Positions 17,463-26,463 of a stretch of DNA of 64,000 nt are shown in pieces. The stretch is from Athalassotoga sp964433875 (GTDB lineage: Bacteria; Thermotogota; Thermotogae; Mesoaciditogales; Mesoaciditogaceae). Each line of letters starts with the position of its first letter. The stretch's first letter is position 1. Below the pieces are notes generated by a model. The model had not been told where the DNA came from. It was given only the letters and a program-made list of their open reading frames with translations, and did no database searches. Made by a program: the position numbers and the translations under genes. The stretch covers positions 1 through 64,000 of the forward strand of contig CAYSSO010000005.1 of the NCBI GenBank assembly GCA_964433875.1. The letters run 5' to 3'.

Positions 17463-18446
17463 TTATTCACCACCCGATCTTGCTCTTGGATCAAGAAAGA
17501 CATATACTATATCTGCAATGAAATTCGCAACGAGAACTGCTATCGTTATGAAAAGGAATATGGCCTGCATGAGAGGATAATCTATGTTTAAAACGGCTTG
17601 ATAAAGCAAATACCCAACTCCGGGGTATGAAAAAACGATCTCTGTCAAAAGCACACCGCTTATTACAAAACCTATTGCCATTGCAAAACCTGTAAAACTC
17701 GGCAATATGGCGTTTCTCGCGGCATAATTCATTTCTACCTCTCTTTCAGGCAAGCCTTGTGCAAAAGCAAAGGTTATGTAGTCGTCTGAGAGGACACTTA
17801 TCATGTTATTTCTCATGGTAAGCATCCATCCTCCCATAGCCGTTATGATTATCGTTGCGGCTGGAAGTATGGCGTGGTACAAAACAGACCACACAAGCGC
17901 AATTCCTGAAAGGCCAGATGAAGAAGAATATGCGCCACCGAGAGGGAACCATCCAAAGACAAAGGCAAAGACATACTCAACTATTAGGGCAAACCAGAAG
18001 TATGGCATCGAATTAAGAAAAAAGGCTATCGGAACGGCGAAACTGCTTGTGACTGAATTTCTTTTCCACGATACTCTTATACCCAAGAGTGTTCCGAGTA
18101 TAAATGCTATGACAGTTGAAATTCCGGCCAATCCTAATGTCCAAGGAACTGCTTGTGCCAAAACTTGGGCAACCGTTGTCGGATAGAAACTCACAGATAT
18201 TCCAAAATTACCCGTTGCCATCCTTCCAAGATAATCCCAGTATTGGACGAGCATACTTTCGTGGGTATTTATACCGAAGGCAATCTCGAGGGCACTTATT
18301 GCCTGAGGGTTTAGCCTACCCTGAAATTTTGCTATCATAACCTCTGCCGGGTTCCCTGGCATCATTCGTGGAAGAATGAAATTTATGGTTACAGCCGCCC
18401 ATAGAGTGATTAGAAAAAATACAATCCTTTTCAAAATGTACTTCAT
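17463..18446 (-). CDS. oppB: ABC transporter permease (OppB-like)
   Basis: A 327-residue inner-membrane permease with the OppB N-terminus (LITLWAAVTINFILPRMMPG), six membrane segments, and the EAA-like loop FAQGLPEREVEMNYAARNA near residue 230. GGAGGCG precedes the ATG. It is first in the operon. No periplasmic binding protein gene lies on either side, so substrate (peptide or sugar) is open; in Thermotogota such transporters often carry oligosaccharides. Confidence 0.92.
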   Translation of the reverse strand: MKYILKRIVFFLITLWAAVTINFILPRMMPGNPAEVMIAKFQGRLNPQAISALEIAFGINTHESMLVQYWDYLGRMATGNFGISVSFYPTTVAQVLAQAVPWTLGLAGISTVIAFILGTLLGIRVSWKRNSVTSSFAVPIAFFLNSMPYFWFALIVEYVFAFVFGWFPLGGAYSSSSGLSGIALVWSVLYHAILPAATIIITAMGGWMLTMRNNMISVLSDDYITFAFAQGLPEREVEMNYAARNAILPSFTGFAMAIGFVISGVLLTEIVFSYPGVGYLLYQAVLNIDYPLMQAIFLFITIAVLVANFIADIVYVFLDPRARSGGE

Positions 18447-18696
18447 TTAACGCCTCCACTGTATCCGAATTGACCCGGCTATCCGCTTTATTAATATATC
18501 ATTTTATTTATTATGTTATTAAACATCAAATTTAAGGATTAAAGGCGTTTATAGATAAATTTGTGCCAAATATAAGAATTATTTTGTTATCGCTTCTAAT
18601 ATCTCATATTTTTGCTATTTATATTTGTATATCGTAAAATATCTATGAAAAATAAATTTTTTTGATGAAGATATATTTGAAGAAATCTTCTTTTCT
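18447..18696 (-). promoter_or_regulatory. AT-rich intergenic region carrying the opp promoter
   Basis: 250 bases without a gene between oppB and the end of bioY, both on the minus strand. It is very AT-rich. A weak promoter-like pair is visible on the minus strand (TTAATA, 18 bases, TATATT, around 18490-18525). No convincing terminator hairpin for bioY and no riboswitch fold was recognised. Confidence 0.35.
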
Positions 18697-19200
18697 TCAG
18701 GCTTTAGAGATCATTTGAATCTTTGATATCTTCTTTGCAAGCGGAAAGACCAAAGAAATCTTTATCACGTCTATCCATATGAAAGGTAAAAATCCGGTCT
18801 CTATTGATCTTCTAAAACTATGAAGATAAAAATAAAGCACACCAACACCAAAGGCATATATTGTAAGAAGTGCCAAAGATAGAATTACAAACCTAAATAT
18901 GCCATTTCTTTTCCATCCAAAAGATGCAATGGCGGCAGATGGAATAAACCCTAAGATGTACCCTCCGACCGGACTTATGATCGATCCGATTCCGCCAGAT
19001 CCGGCAAAGACGGGAAGACCGATCATTCCAAGAAGAGTATATCCAATCATTACCACCAAAGAATCGAGAGGTGAAAGAAAGAAGGCCATTAAAAATATGG
19101 CGAATACTTGAAGGGTTACCGGAACAGGCCCTATCGGGATCGAAATGGTAGAAAGTAAAGATACAATTGCAAGCCAGATTGCCATCCTTGATATCTTCAT
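18697..19200 (-). CDS. bioY: Biotin transporter substrate-binding subunit BioY
   Basis: S-component of an ECF-type biotin uptake system. The 167 residues are strongly hydrophobic, with the BioY blocks PVTLQVFAIFLMAF, GYTLLGMIGLPVFAG and ISPVGGYILGFI. No ECF ATPase or T-component gene is nearby, so it probably uses a shared energising module or works alone. Its -10 element ends only 6 bases before the ATG, so the mRNA is probably leaderless. Confidence 0.92.
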   Translation of the reverse strand: MKISRMAIWLAIVSLLSTISIPIGPVPVTLQVFAIFLMAFFLSPLDSLVVMIGYTLLGMIGLPVFAGSGGIGSIISPVGGYILGFIPSAAIASFGWKRNGIFRFVILSLALLTIYAFGVGVLYFYLHSFRRSIETGFLPFIWIDVIKISLVFPLAKKISKIQMISKA

Positions 19201-19206
19201 ACATCA

Positions 19207-19212
19207 ATTATA
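19207..19212 (-). promoter_or_regulatory. -10 element of bioY
   Basis: On the minus strand TGGTATAAT ends 6 bases before the bioY ATG at 19200, so transcription would start at or next to the start codon. A weak TTCGAT about 16 bases upstream could be the -35. Confidence 0.5.
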
Positions 19213-19276
19213 CCAAACATACGCGTGGATCGAAGCATCGGCATAAAGAAATGTTATAATTCTTGCGGAGGCGGAG

Positions 19277-21130
19277 ATGATTCTTAAGATAGAAGATCTC
19301 GAGATGAGATTTGGCGACAATCTTTTATTTGAGAGGGTAAACCTTCAGGTCAAAGAAGGAGAGAAAATCGTCCTAATAGGTCCAAATGGATCGGGAAAGA
19401 CCACCTTCTTGAAGATCTTAAACGGTAAGGTAGAGCAAACCGGTGGAAAGGTATTTTTCTTCGGTCGCCAGATTGGAACTTTAAGTCAGTTTAGAATGGA
19501 CGAGGACAGGACACTCTATGAAGAGGGACTTTCAGCCTTTGACAAAGCCTTTTATTATTATGAAAAGGCCATTGAGAATGCGATAAACAAGAATATAGAC
19601 GGTTACGATCTCGCCCTTTCCAGTGCCGAGTCGCTTGATGTTTATTCGGCCGAAAAGAGAGTCAGAGAAATGCTTAAGGGCATCGGTTTTTCAGAAAAAG
19701 ATTTTGACAGGAAGATATCAACGTTGAGCGCCGGCGAGATAACAAAACTTGAAATCGCCAAATTGATGATAATGGACCCGGATTTAACTATCTTGGACGA
19801 GCCCGGAAATTATCTCGATGTGTACGGAATGGAATTTTTAAACGATGTAATTCCCGAACTTAAAGGAGCCGTCATAATCGCTACCCATGACAGGAATATA
19901 ATGGAAAAGATTCCAGACAGAATATGGGAGATAGATTTTGGTACGATAAGATCTTACGACGGGAAGTATGGCGATTTTCTTTTACAAAAGGAGAATTTTC
20001 TCAAAACATTTGAGAACCAAACAAAAATACTCGATAAAAAGATAAACGAGATTCAAAAAGCCATAAAACGTTACAGAGAATGGGGAAGAGACAAAGCGAT
20101 CAAGCAGGCAAAGTCAAAGGAAAAGTTTGTCGAAAAGTTGTTGGAAGAAAGAAAGGATTTCGAGTTCGAAAAGCGTAAAACCTTTACCCAACTTAGATTT
20201 CAAACAAAAGGCGTGAGCGAGGATGTAATTTTAAAGGTTGACGACTTGGAAGTATTCGCCGGAGATAAATACATAGGAAAATTTTCTTTCGAAATCCACA
20301 ACGGTCAAAAGGTCGCGCTTATAGGAAGGAACGGAATAGGAAAGACTTCTTTGCTTAAGACTTTGATATCAAAAAAAGTTTCTCTTAAGTGGGGGCCAAA
20401 TACCCGCGTTGCCTTCGTTGACACCGTCGGAGCAGACAGAAGCAAAAAGCAGATAATCGAAGATATATGGGAAATTGTGCCGCTATGGAAGGATTTTGAA
20501 GTGAGAAAGTATCTTGGAAAATTTGGATTTGAAGGAGATGATGCCTTCAAAGAGATCTCTTCCTTAAGCGGTGGCGAACTCGTAAGGTATCAACTGGCAA
20601 AGGCGCTTATAAATGATCCAAATTTTCTTATTTTAGATGAACCTACAAACCATCTCGATCTTTACATGATCGAATCTTTGGAAGAGACTATTTCAAAGTA
20701 CGCTGGCGCGGTCCTTTTTACCACACACGATCTCAAATTCGCAGAACGCATAGCCGATCTGTATTTTATAATGGACGCAGAAGGGTTGCACAGATTTGAA
20801 AATTATGAAATGGCCGAAGATTTTCTGAGAAGCGCTTTTAACAATGTCAAAAAACTTTCAACCTCGAATGAGAATTTTGAGAAAAAAAGAAGGATCAAAA
20901 ACAGAATGAAAAAGTTAGAGATCGAAATTTCGCAGCATGAAGAAAGATTAGACATTTTAAATGAAAAGATAACGAATCTTGAATCTCAGATGTTGAGTTG
21001 CAATGACCATTACAAACTCGTTGAACTTTTAAGAGACAAAGAAAGAGTTGAGAAAGAGGCGGAAGAGATCATAAAGAAAATATACGAATTTGAGGAAGAA
21101 AAAAGGGTTCTTGAGGAGGAATCATCATGA
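19277..21130 (+). CDS. ABC-F family ATP-binding protein
   Basis: A 617-residue soluble protein with two ABC domains and no membrane segment. Walker A GPNGSGKTT is near residue 35 and GRNGIGKTS near 350; signatures are TLSAGEITKLE and SLSGGELVRYQ; Walker B TILDEPGNYLD and LILDEPTNHLD. A charged linker and a C-terminal coiled coil (about 540-617) complete the ABC-F layout. Such proteins act on ribosomes, in translation or antibiotic protection; which one is not clear. An extended -10 (TGTTATAAT, ending at 19260) and GGAGG precede it. hutH starts at its stop. Confidence 0.9.
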   Translation: MILKIEDLEMRFGDNLLFERVNLQVKEGEKIVLIGPNGSGKTTFLKILNGKVEQTGGKVFFFGRQIGTLSQFRMDEDRTLYEEGLSAFDKAFYYYEKAIENAINKNIDGYDLALSSAESLDVYSAEKRVREMLKGIGFSEKDFDRKISTLSAGEITKLEIAKLMIMDPDLTILDEPGNYLDVYGMEFLNDVIPELKGAVIIATHDRNIMEKIPDRIWEIDFGTIRSYDGKYGDFLLQKENFLKTFENQTKILDKKINEIQKAIKRYREWGRDKAIKQAKSKEKFVEKLLEERKDFEFEKRKTFTQLRFQTKGVSEDVILKVDDLEVFAGDKYIGKFSFEIHNGQKVALIGRNGIGKTSLLKTLISKKVSLKWGPNTRVAFVDTVGADRSKKQIIEDIWEIVPLWKDFEVRKYLGKFGFEGDDAFKEISSLSGGELVRYQLAKALINDPNFLILDEPTNHLDLYMIESLEETISKYAGAVLFTTHDLKFAERIADLYFIMDAEGLHRFENYEMAEDFLRSAFNNVKKLSTSNENFEKKRRIKNRMKKLEIEISQHEERLDILNEKITNLESQMLSCNDHYKLVELLRDKERVEKEAEEIIKKIYEFEEEKRVLEEESS

Positions 21131-22647
21131 AATACATTATAGAAGACAGGATAACTTTAGAAGACGTTGTCAACGTTGCGAGGGGAATGAAGGTCGAAAT
21201 ATCTCCAAGGACGGCCGAGAAAATAGATAAATCGAGGAAAAACGTTGAAAGGCTTTTGTCCTCGGACAAGGCCATGTACGGTATAAATACCGGATTCGGA
21301 GCACTCGCAACTGTAAAGATATCGAAAGAGGAGATAAACGATCTTCAATCAAATTTGGTACGGAGCCATTCCGTCGGCGTTGGTCCCGTTCTCGATGAAG
21401 AAAGCACAAGGGCGATGATGCTTTTGAGAGCCTTCTCTCTTTCTCGAGGATATTCAGGCGTAAAACTTGAGACCGTAAATCAGATAGTTGAATTTTTGAA
21501 CAGAGGCATTACTCCAGTAGTTCCCTCTCAAGGATCTGTCGGATCAAGCGGCGATCTTGCACCTCTTGCCCATGTTGCGCTTGCAATGATGGGCGAAGGC
21601 GATGTGATTTATCGCGGAAAGATAATGGACGCTTCGAAAGCACTTGAAATTGAAAAATTAAAGCCTCTCAAGTATTCCGCAAAAGAAGGCCTCGCGCTTA
21701 CCAACGGAACGCAGGCGATGACGGCCATCCTTGCCCTCGTTCTTTACGATACGAAGGTGCTTTTTNNNNNNNNNNNNNNNNNNNNNNNNNNNAATTCACT
21801 TATAACCGCCTCTATCTCTATAGACGCGCTTAAAGGATCGACTACACCATTCGATCCGAGAATACACGAATTGAGGCCGTACGAAGGTCAAAAGTATGTC
21901 GCGTCGCGTATAATGGAATATCTCGCAGGCAGCGAGATAAGAGCCTCACACATAAATTGTTCGAAGGTTCAAGATGCTTATTCTCTGAGAGCCATCCCGC
22001 AGGTTCTCGGCGCTGTAAAGGATACCATCGATTATGTCGAAAAGCAACTCGATATCGAAATGAATGCAGTTACAGATAATCCGCTCGTTTTCGAAGATGA
22101 AGTTTTAAGCGGTGGAAATTTTCATGGAGAGCCGATGGCCTTCGCCGCCGATTTTCTCGGTATAGCCTTGAGCGAACTTGGAAATATAAGTGAAAGGCGA
22201 ATAGACAGGCTTGTTAATCCGCTTGTTTCTGGCCTTCCTCCATTTTTAGCCGATGGAAAGGCCGGGCTTAATTCTGGATTGATGATGTGGCAATACACGG
22301 CGGCATCTTTGGTCAGTGAAAATAAGGTTCTTTCACATCCGGCCTCCGTTGATTCGATTCCAACATCTGCCTATCAGGAAGATCATGTTTCCATGGGAAC
22401 TATCGCTGCCGTTAAAAGTAGGAAGATATTTGAAAATGTTTCGAAGATAATAGCGATAGAGGCTATGGTTGCATCGAAGGGTATAAGGTATCATCTGCCG
22501 CTTCGGACCGGCAAAAAGATAGAACCATTGGTGGATCTTATAAATTCAAAGGTTAACTATTTGCAAAGAGATCATTACATGGGAAAGGAATTCGAAAAAA
22601 TTTTAACGATGATAAAAAGCGAAAATATGAGAGGAATGATCGAATGA
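21127..22647 (+). CDS. hutH: Histidine ammonia-lyase (interrupted by an assembly gap)
   Basis: Deaminates histidine to urocanate using the self-made MIO cofactor. MIO-family hallmarks are clear: YGINTGFGAL near residue 53, LVRSHSVGVG with the histidine that marks histidine-specific lyases, and TDNPLVF. The cofactor triad is Ser140-Ser141-Gly142 (GSSGDLAPLAH) rather than the usual Ala-Ser-Gly. A 27-base N run falls at codons 214-222. No hutU, hutI or hutG gene is adjacent. It overlaps the ABC-F stop and the rnr start by 4 bases each, an odd operon for a catabolic enzyme. Confidence 0.9.
   Translation: MKYIIEDRITLEDVVNVARGMKVEISPRTAEKIDKSRKNVERLLSSDKAMYGINTGFGALATVKISKEEINDLQSNLVRSHSVGVGPVLDEESTRAMMLLRAFSLSRGYSGVKLETVNQIVEFLNRGITPVVPSQGSVGSSGDLAPLAHVALAMMGEGDVIYRGKIMDASKALEIEKLKPLKYSAKEGLALTNGTQAMTAILALVLYDTKVLFXXXXXXXXXNSLITASISIDALKGSTTPFDPRIHELRPYEGQKYVASRIMEYLAGSEIRASHINCSKVQDAYSLRAIPQVLGAVKDTIDYVEKQLDIEMNAVTDNPLVFEDEVLSGGNFHGEPMAFAADFLGIALSELGNISERRIDRLVNPLVSGLPPFLADGKAGLNSGLMMWQYTAASLVSENKVLSHPASVDSIPTSAYQEDHVSMGTIAAVKSRKIFENVSKIIAIEAMVASKGIRYHLPLRTGKKIEPLVDLINSKVNYLQRDHYMGKEFEKILTMIKSENMRGMIE
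21766..21792. other. Assembly gap (27 N) inside hutH
   Basis: 27 unknown bases that keep the frame as given. Compared from memory with other histidine ammonia-lyases, the stretch from DTKVLF to SIDALKGS needs only about 1-3 residues here, not 9, so the gap length may be a placeholder. Confidence 0.95.
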
Positions 22648-24806
22648 CCCGTGAAGAACTTATAAAGTATTTTAATTCCAAATCTTACACCCCTTCAACT
22701 CTAACGTCAATTGCCCAAAAGACAAACTCAGATGTCGAAGAATTGAAAAAACTGATCGAAGTTCTTGAGGAAGAAGGCTTTATTTACAGCACAAGAAGTG
22801 GCAAATGGCACAAGGTTAGAGAAAATGAGATGATAGGTATTATAAAGTTCACAAGGTCCGGCAAAAGAGCCTTTGTGACATCTTCATCTGGAAGAGAAGC
22901 CTCTGTGGAAATTGCAAATACCATGTGGGCTTTGAACGGAGATAAGGTGCTCGTCGAGATAATAAAAGATGAAGACGATATCCCTTCGGGAAGGGTCGTC
23001 AAGATCCTTGAAAGAGCGCTGAAAAAGATCGTTGGTGTTTACAAATCCCAATGGACAAATTTTGGGTATCTGATACCGGACGATCCACGGGTAATATACG
23101 AGTTTAGAGTTTATTTTAAAGATTCGATCGATGTTAAAGATGGAGACAAAGTTGTCGCAAAGATAACGAGATATCCGGATTCCAATGCCGAAGGAACTGT
23201 TGAGATCGTTGAAAAAATAGGCAGGGCAGATCTCCCTCAATCGGATCTTCCAAGTGTTATAGAAAAGTATAATCTGCCAAAGCCCGGCGAATTTCCGAAA
23301 TCCGTGATCAAGGCCATAAAAAAACTCCCGGATGATGTCGAAGAAAAGGACATCGAAGGTAGAAAAGATTTCAGGGGCAAACATGTCTTTACAATAGATG
23401 GAGAAGATGCGAAAGACTTTGACGATGCCGTCTCAATAGAGAAACTTTCAAATGGTAATTACCTTCTCGGTGTTCACATCGCCGACGTTTCAAATTACGT
23501 CAAGGAAGGAGATCCCATAGATATCGAGGCTTTCAAAAGGGGAACGAGTGTTTATCTTATTGATACAGTTATACCCATGTTACCCTTTAAATTGTCCAAC
23601 GATCTTTGTAGCCTTGTTGAAGGCAAGGACAGACTTACAGTCTCTGCAGAGATGGAAATAGACGAATATGGTCGTGTGCTCAAAAGGCAATTTTCGAAAA
23701 GCGTTATAAGGTCTGTCAAGAGGCTTACATACACAAAGGTTACAAAGTTGCTCGAGGATCCAGATGAAGAGATAGAAAATGAAATCGGGTTTTTAAGGAA
23801 AGACCTTGAGATGATGAGAGATCTTGCGCATACTATAAAAACGAGCAGGCTTGGAAGAGGCTCTATAGAATTCGCATCGGACGAGGTTAAAGTGATCGTA
23901 GATGAGAATGGGTATGTCGAGGATATAATCTTAAGAAAGCAAAATGTTGCCGAAATGATGATAGAAGAGTTCATGATAAGCGCAAATGAATCTGTTGCGG
24001 GTCTTTTCGACAGGATCGGTTTTCCGTTCATCTACAGGATTCACGGGAAGCCGGATGTTGAGACTATAGAAGAACTCTCAGAATATTTGAGAGCGATAGG
24101 CATAAAGTTCAAGATCACGGAAAATATACAGCCGATAATGCTTCAAAGGATCTTAGAACAGATAAAAGGCCATCCTCTCGAAATGGTAATTCAGCGTCTT
24201 CTTGTCAGATCGATGAAAAAAGCCGTTTATTCTGAAACAAATGTGGGCCATTTCGGCCTCGCATCTTTGAATTACACACATTTTACAAGTCCTATAAGAA
24301 GGTATCCAGATCTTATGGTACACAGACTTTTAAAGATATACATTGAAAAAGGCAAATTTTCCAACGAAGAGGTAGAGAGATATTCGAAAATCTTGCCATC
24401 GATAGCGAAACATTCGTCCGAAAGAGAGGTTATAGCAGATCAGGCCGAGAGAGATCTCGTATCTATGAAAAAGATAGAATACGCTCAGAATCATATTGGA
24501 GAGGCCTTTGATGTGGTTGTAACTGGAGTTACGGATTTTGGCCTTTTTGTTGAAATCCCTGATAAAGCCATAAGCGGGCTCATTCATATCTCTACCCTTA
24601 ACGATTATTACATTCACGATGAAAAGTTCAACACACTTACCGGAACGAGTGGAAGGATCTTTAAAATCGGCGACAAATTAAAGGCTAAAATAGTGTCGGC
24701 TGACAAGATAAAGGGAATGATAGATTTTGTGCTGGAGGATGAAAATGGAAAAGGTAGAGAAGGAAAAAATGATCAAAAGGTTAAGAAGAATAGAAGGACA
24801 GGTTAG
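22644..24806 (+). CDS. rnr: Ribonuclease R (RNase II/VacB family)
   Basis: A 3'-5' exoribonuclease of 720 residues. Order: N-terminal winged-helix-like segment (1-55), cold-shock domains (about 60-210), RNB catalytic domain beginning at DGEDAKDFDDAVS near residue 252 with the metal-binding aspartates, and a C-terminal S1 domain (about 630-705). A basic tail (KKNRRTG) follows. The last 62 bases overlap the CsoR-family gene. The start overlaps the hutH stop by 4 bases. Confidence 0.95.
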   Translation: MTREELIKYFNSKSYTPSTLTSIAQKTNSDVEELKKLIEVLEEEGFIYSTRSGKWHKVRENEMIGIIKFTRSGKRAFVTSSSGREASVEIANTMWALNGDKVLVEIIKDEDDIPSGRVVKILERALKKIVGVYKSQWTNFGYLIPDDPRVIYEFRVYFKDSIDVKDGDKVVAKITRYPDSNAEGTVEIVEKIGRADLPQSDLPSVIEKYNLPKPGEFPKSVIKAIKKLPDDVEEKDIEGRKDFRGKHVFTIDGEDAKDFDDAVSIEKLSNGNYLLGVHIADVSNYVKEGDPIDIEAFKRGTSVYLIDTVIPMLPFKLSNDLCSLVEGKDRLTVSAEMEIDEYGRVLKRQFSKSVIRSVKRLTYTKVTKLLEDPDEEIENEIGFLRKDLEMMRDLAHTIKTSRLGRGSIEFASDEVKVIVDENGYVEDIILRKQNVAEMMIEEFMISANESVAGLFDRIGFPFIYRIHGKPDVETIEELSEYLRAIGIKFKITENIQPIMLQRILEQIKGHPLEMVIQRLLVRSMKKAVYSETNVGHFGLASLNYTHFTSPIRRYPDLMVHRLLKIYIEKGKFSNEEVERYSKILPSIAKHSSEREVIADQAERDLVSMKKIEYAQNHIGEAFDVVVTGVTDFGLFVEIPDKAISGLIHISTLNDYYIHDEKFNTLTGTSGRIFKIGDKLKAKIVSADKIKGMIDFVLEDENGKGREGKNDQKVKKNRRTG

Positions 24807-24999
24807 AGGCATTCAAACGATGTTAGAAAATGACAGAGAATGTCCCGACATTCTTATAGAGATATCGGCGGTAAAATCTGCCCTGGATGCTGTAAGCAAA
24901 ATCATAGCCCAGAATTATACGTATGAATGTGTGAAGGTCGATCCGGGGAATGAAGAAAAACTGGAATCGCTTTTGAGGGCGATTTTCAAATACCATTGA
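24745..24999 (+). CDS. CsoR/FrmR-family repressor, CstR-like ligand set
   Basis: An 84-residue all-helical DUF156 repressor. Cys33 and Cys62 keep the 29-residue spacing of the two ligand cysteines in CsoR and CstR. The position of the CsoR copper-ligand histidine (4 before the second Cys) is Tyr58, so the Cu(I) site is incomplete; this resembles the persulfide sensor CstR. ATG 24745 is chosen because GGAGGATGAAA precedes it. It begins inside the rnr 3' end. The target gene is not evident; no sulfur-transfer or copper gene is adjacent. Confidence 0.85.
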   Translation: MEKVEKEKMIKRLRRIEGQVRGIQTMLENDRECPDILIEISAVKSALDAVSKIIAQNYTYECVKVDPGNEEKLESLLRAIFKYH

Positions 25000-25015
25000 A
25001 AGGAGATTTTATTAA

Positions 25016-26269
25016 ATGAGAAGGTATCAAAAGATAATTGTGGCCATATTTTTAATATCGGCCTTAATCGGAATTGCATGGGCAACTGAAAATATAGCGC
25101 AATCGAATTCTGACACTGTCGGAGAGGTCTTAAAACTCATAAAAATGTATTATTACAACGGGTCTTCTGTGAATTTTGAGAAACTTCAAGACGCGGCGAT
25201 AAATGCCATAGTCGCAAATCTTGGAAGTCATTTCACTTACTATTTTCCTCCGAGCGAGGCGAGCGAGTTCAACATTCAGACCTCTTCTCAGTACGGTGGT
25301 ATAGGTACCGAGGTAACTTACAATGCAACGAGAAATGCAATTGAGGTTATAAGCCCGATGTACGGATCACCCGCTCAAAAGGCCGGAATAAAGAGCGGTG
25401 ACCTTATAATGTCAATTGATGGCACAAGCGTTAAATCTCTCGGGTATGTCAACGCCGTTAATGCCTTGCGGGGTACTCCCGGATCGACCGTTACAATAGT
25501 CATATACAGGCCTTCGGACAACGCAACGATGACTTTGAGTATAACAAGGGCAAAGATAGAGTTAAAAACTGTTAAATATACAACATTCGAGGCCTCCTCT
25601 GTCAAGATCGGCTACATCAGAATAACGAATTTCAGCGAGACGACGGCCAATGATTTTAACAAGGCTTTTGCATCGCTTTTAAATGATCATATTCAGGCTT
25701 TGATTTTAGATCTCAGAAATGATCCGGGTGGATTATTCACCGCGGCCCTCGATGTTGCAAGCCAATTTTTGCCGAAGGGTAAATTGATAATAACGATGAG
25801 AGACAAAAATGGAAATGAGTATCCGTTCTTTTCCTATGGAGGACTTGATCCGAAAATACCGGTTGTTGTGCTTGTTAATAACGGATCGGCCTCTTCTTCT
25901 GAGATAGTATCGGCCGCTTTAAGGGACAATCACGTGGGAGTCTTGGTTGGAGAGAGAACCTTCGGTAAGGCTGCCGTCCAGACAGAATTTAAACTCAGCA
26001 ACGGTGGTTTATTACTTTTAGTTACGGATCATTACTTTACACCGAATGGCCAGGATATAAATCTTAAAGGGATAGAGCCGGACTACGTGGTCTCCTCTGG
26101 AGCCACTCCAACTCAGAACGAAAGTTACAAGGCCTTAATTCAAAGTGTCGTTATGTCCACACAAAGCACGGCCCAGATAGATTTTTCCGATCCTCAGGTT
26201 CAGAAAGCGATTGAGATCCTCATCTCGGAAGTAAAGGAAGGCATAACTTTTCCAAGAAATTTAAAATGA
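25016..26269 (+). CDS. C-terminal processing protease, S41 family
   Basis: A 417-residue exported serine protease. A signal or anchor segment lies at residues 6-21, then the N-terminal helical region, a PDZ domain (about 80-165) and the S41 catalytic domain. The nucleophile Ser is in NNGSASSSEIVSAAL near residue 292 and the general-base Lys in GERTFGKAAV near 319. It works at the outer face of the inner membrane on periplasmic or envelope proteins. AAAGGAG lies about 8 bases before the ATG. A strong terminator follows. Confidence 0.93.
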   Translation: MRRYQKIIVAIFLISALIGIAWATENIAQSNSDTVGEVLKLIKMYYYNGSSVNFEKLQDAAINAIVANLGSHFTYYFPPSEASEFNIQTSSQYGGIGTEVTYNATRNAIEVISPMYGSPAQKAGIKSGDLIMSIDGTSVKSLGYVNAVNALRGTPGSTVTIVIYRPSDNATMTLSITRAKIELKTVKYTTFEASSVKIGYIRITNFSETTANDFNKAFASLLNDHIQALILDLRNDPGGLFTAALDVASQFLPKGKLIITMRDKNGNEYPFFSYGGLDPKIPVVVLVNNGSASSSEIVSAALRDNHVGVLVGERTFGKAAVQTEFKLSNGGLLLLVTDHYFTPNGQDINLKGIEPDYVVSSGATPTQNESYKALIQSVVMSTQSTAQIDFSDPQVQKAIEILISEVKEGITFPRNLK

Positions 26270-26273
26270 ATTG

Positions 26274-26296
26274 CCCCGCCAAAGGCGGGGTTTTTT
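26274..26296 (+). terminator. Intrinsic terminator after the S41 protease gene
   Basis: CCCCGCC (26274-26280), loop AAA, GGCGGGG (26284-26290), then six T. It works on the plus strand only; the other side has no T run. Confidence 0.92.
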
Positions 26297-26303
26297 GATC
26301 TAC

Positions 26304-26463
26304 TCGAACAATGCAAATGTTGGATCGTGACATGCCCCCACCAGAGCATGTCATTGCCTTGCCTTATGTTAACATCAAGTTCAAGATCATTATCAAGCCA
26401 TTGAGAAGTTGGTAAGGTGGCAGGATTTATGAATGGATTATACGCTAAATCCTGATTACTTAA
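26304..26463 (-). other. Gene-free spacer with a coding-like open stretch and an inverted repeat
   Basis: About 155 bases lie between the protease terminator and the lipoprotein stop. On the minus strand, directly after the lipoprotein stop and in another frame, an open stretch reads like protein (WLDNDLELDVNIRQGND, then MLWWGHVTIQHLHC) until it runs into the antisense of the terminator. It may be the remains of a further domain or gene. An inverted repeat TGACATGC (26328-26335) / GCATGTCA (26346-26353) lies within it and may help end the minus transcript, although no T run follows. Confidence 0.35.

Noticed and set aside
18447..18696. A riboswitch or binding-protein gene in the opp/bioY spacer
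   Set aside because: The region is simply AT-rich; no conserved riboswitch core or open frame was found.
24745..24806. The 62-base overlap of rnr and the CsoR-family gene as a sign of frameshift in rnr
   Set aside because: The rnr C-terminus ends in the usual basic tail and the S1 domain is complete; the downstream gene has its own ribosome-binding site.
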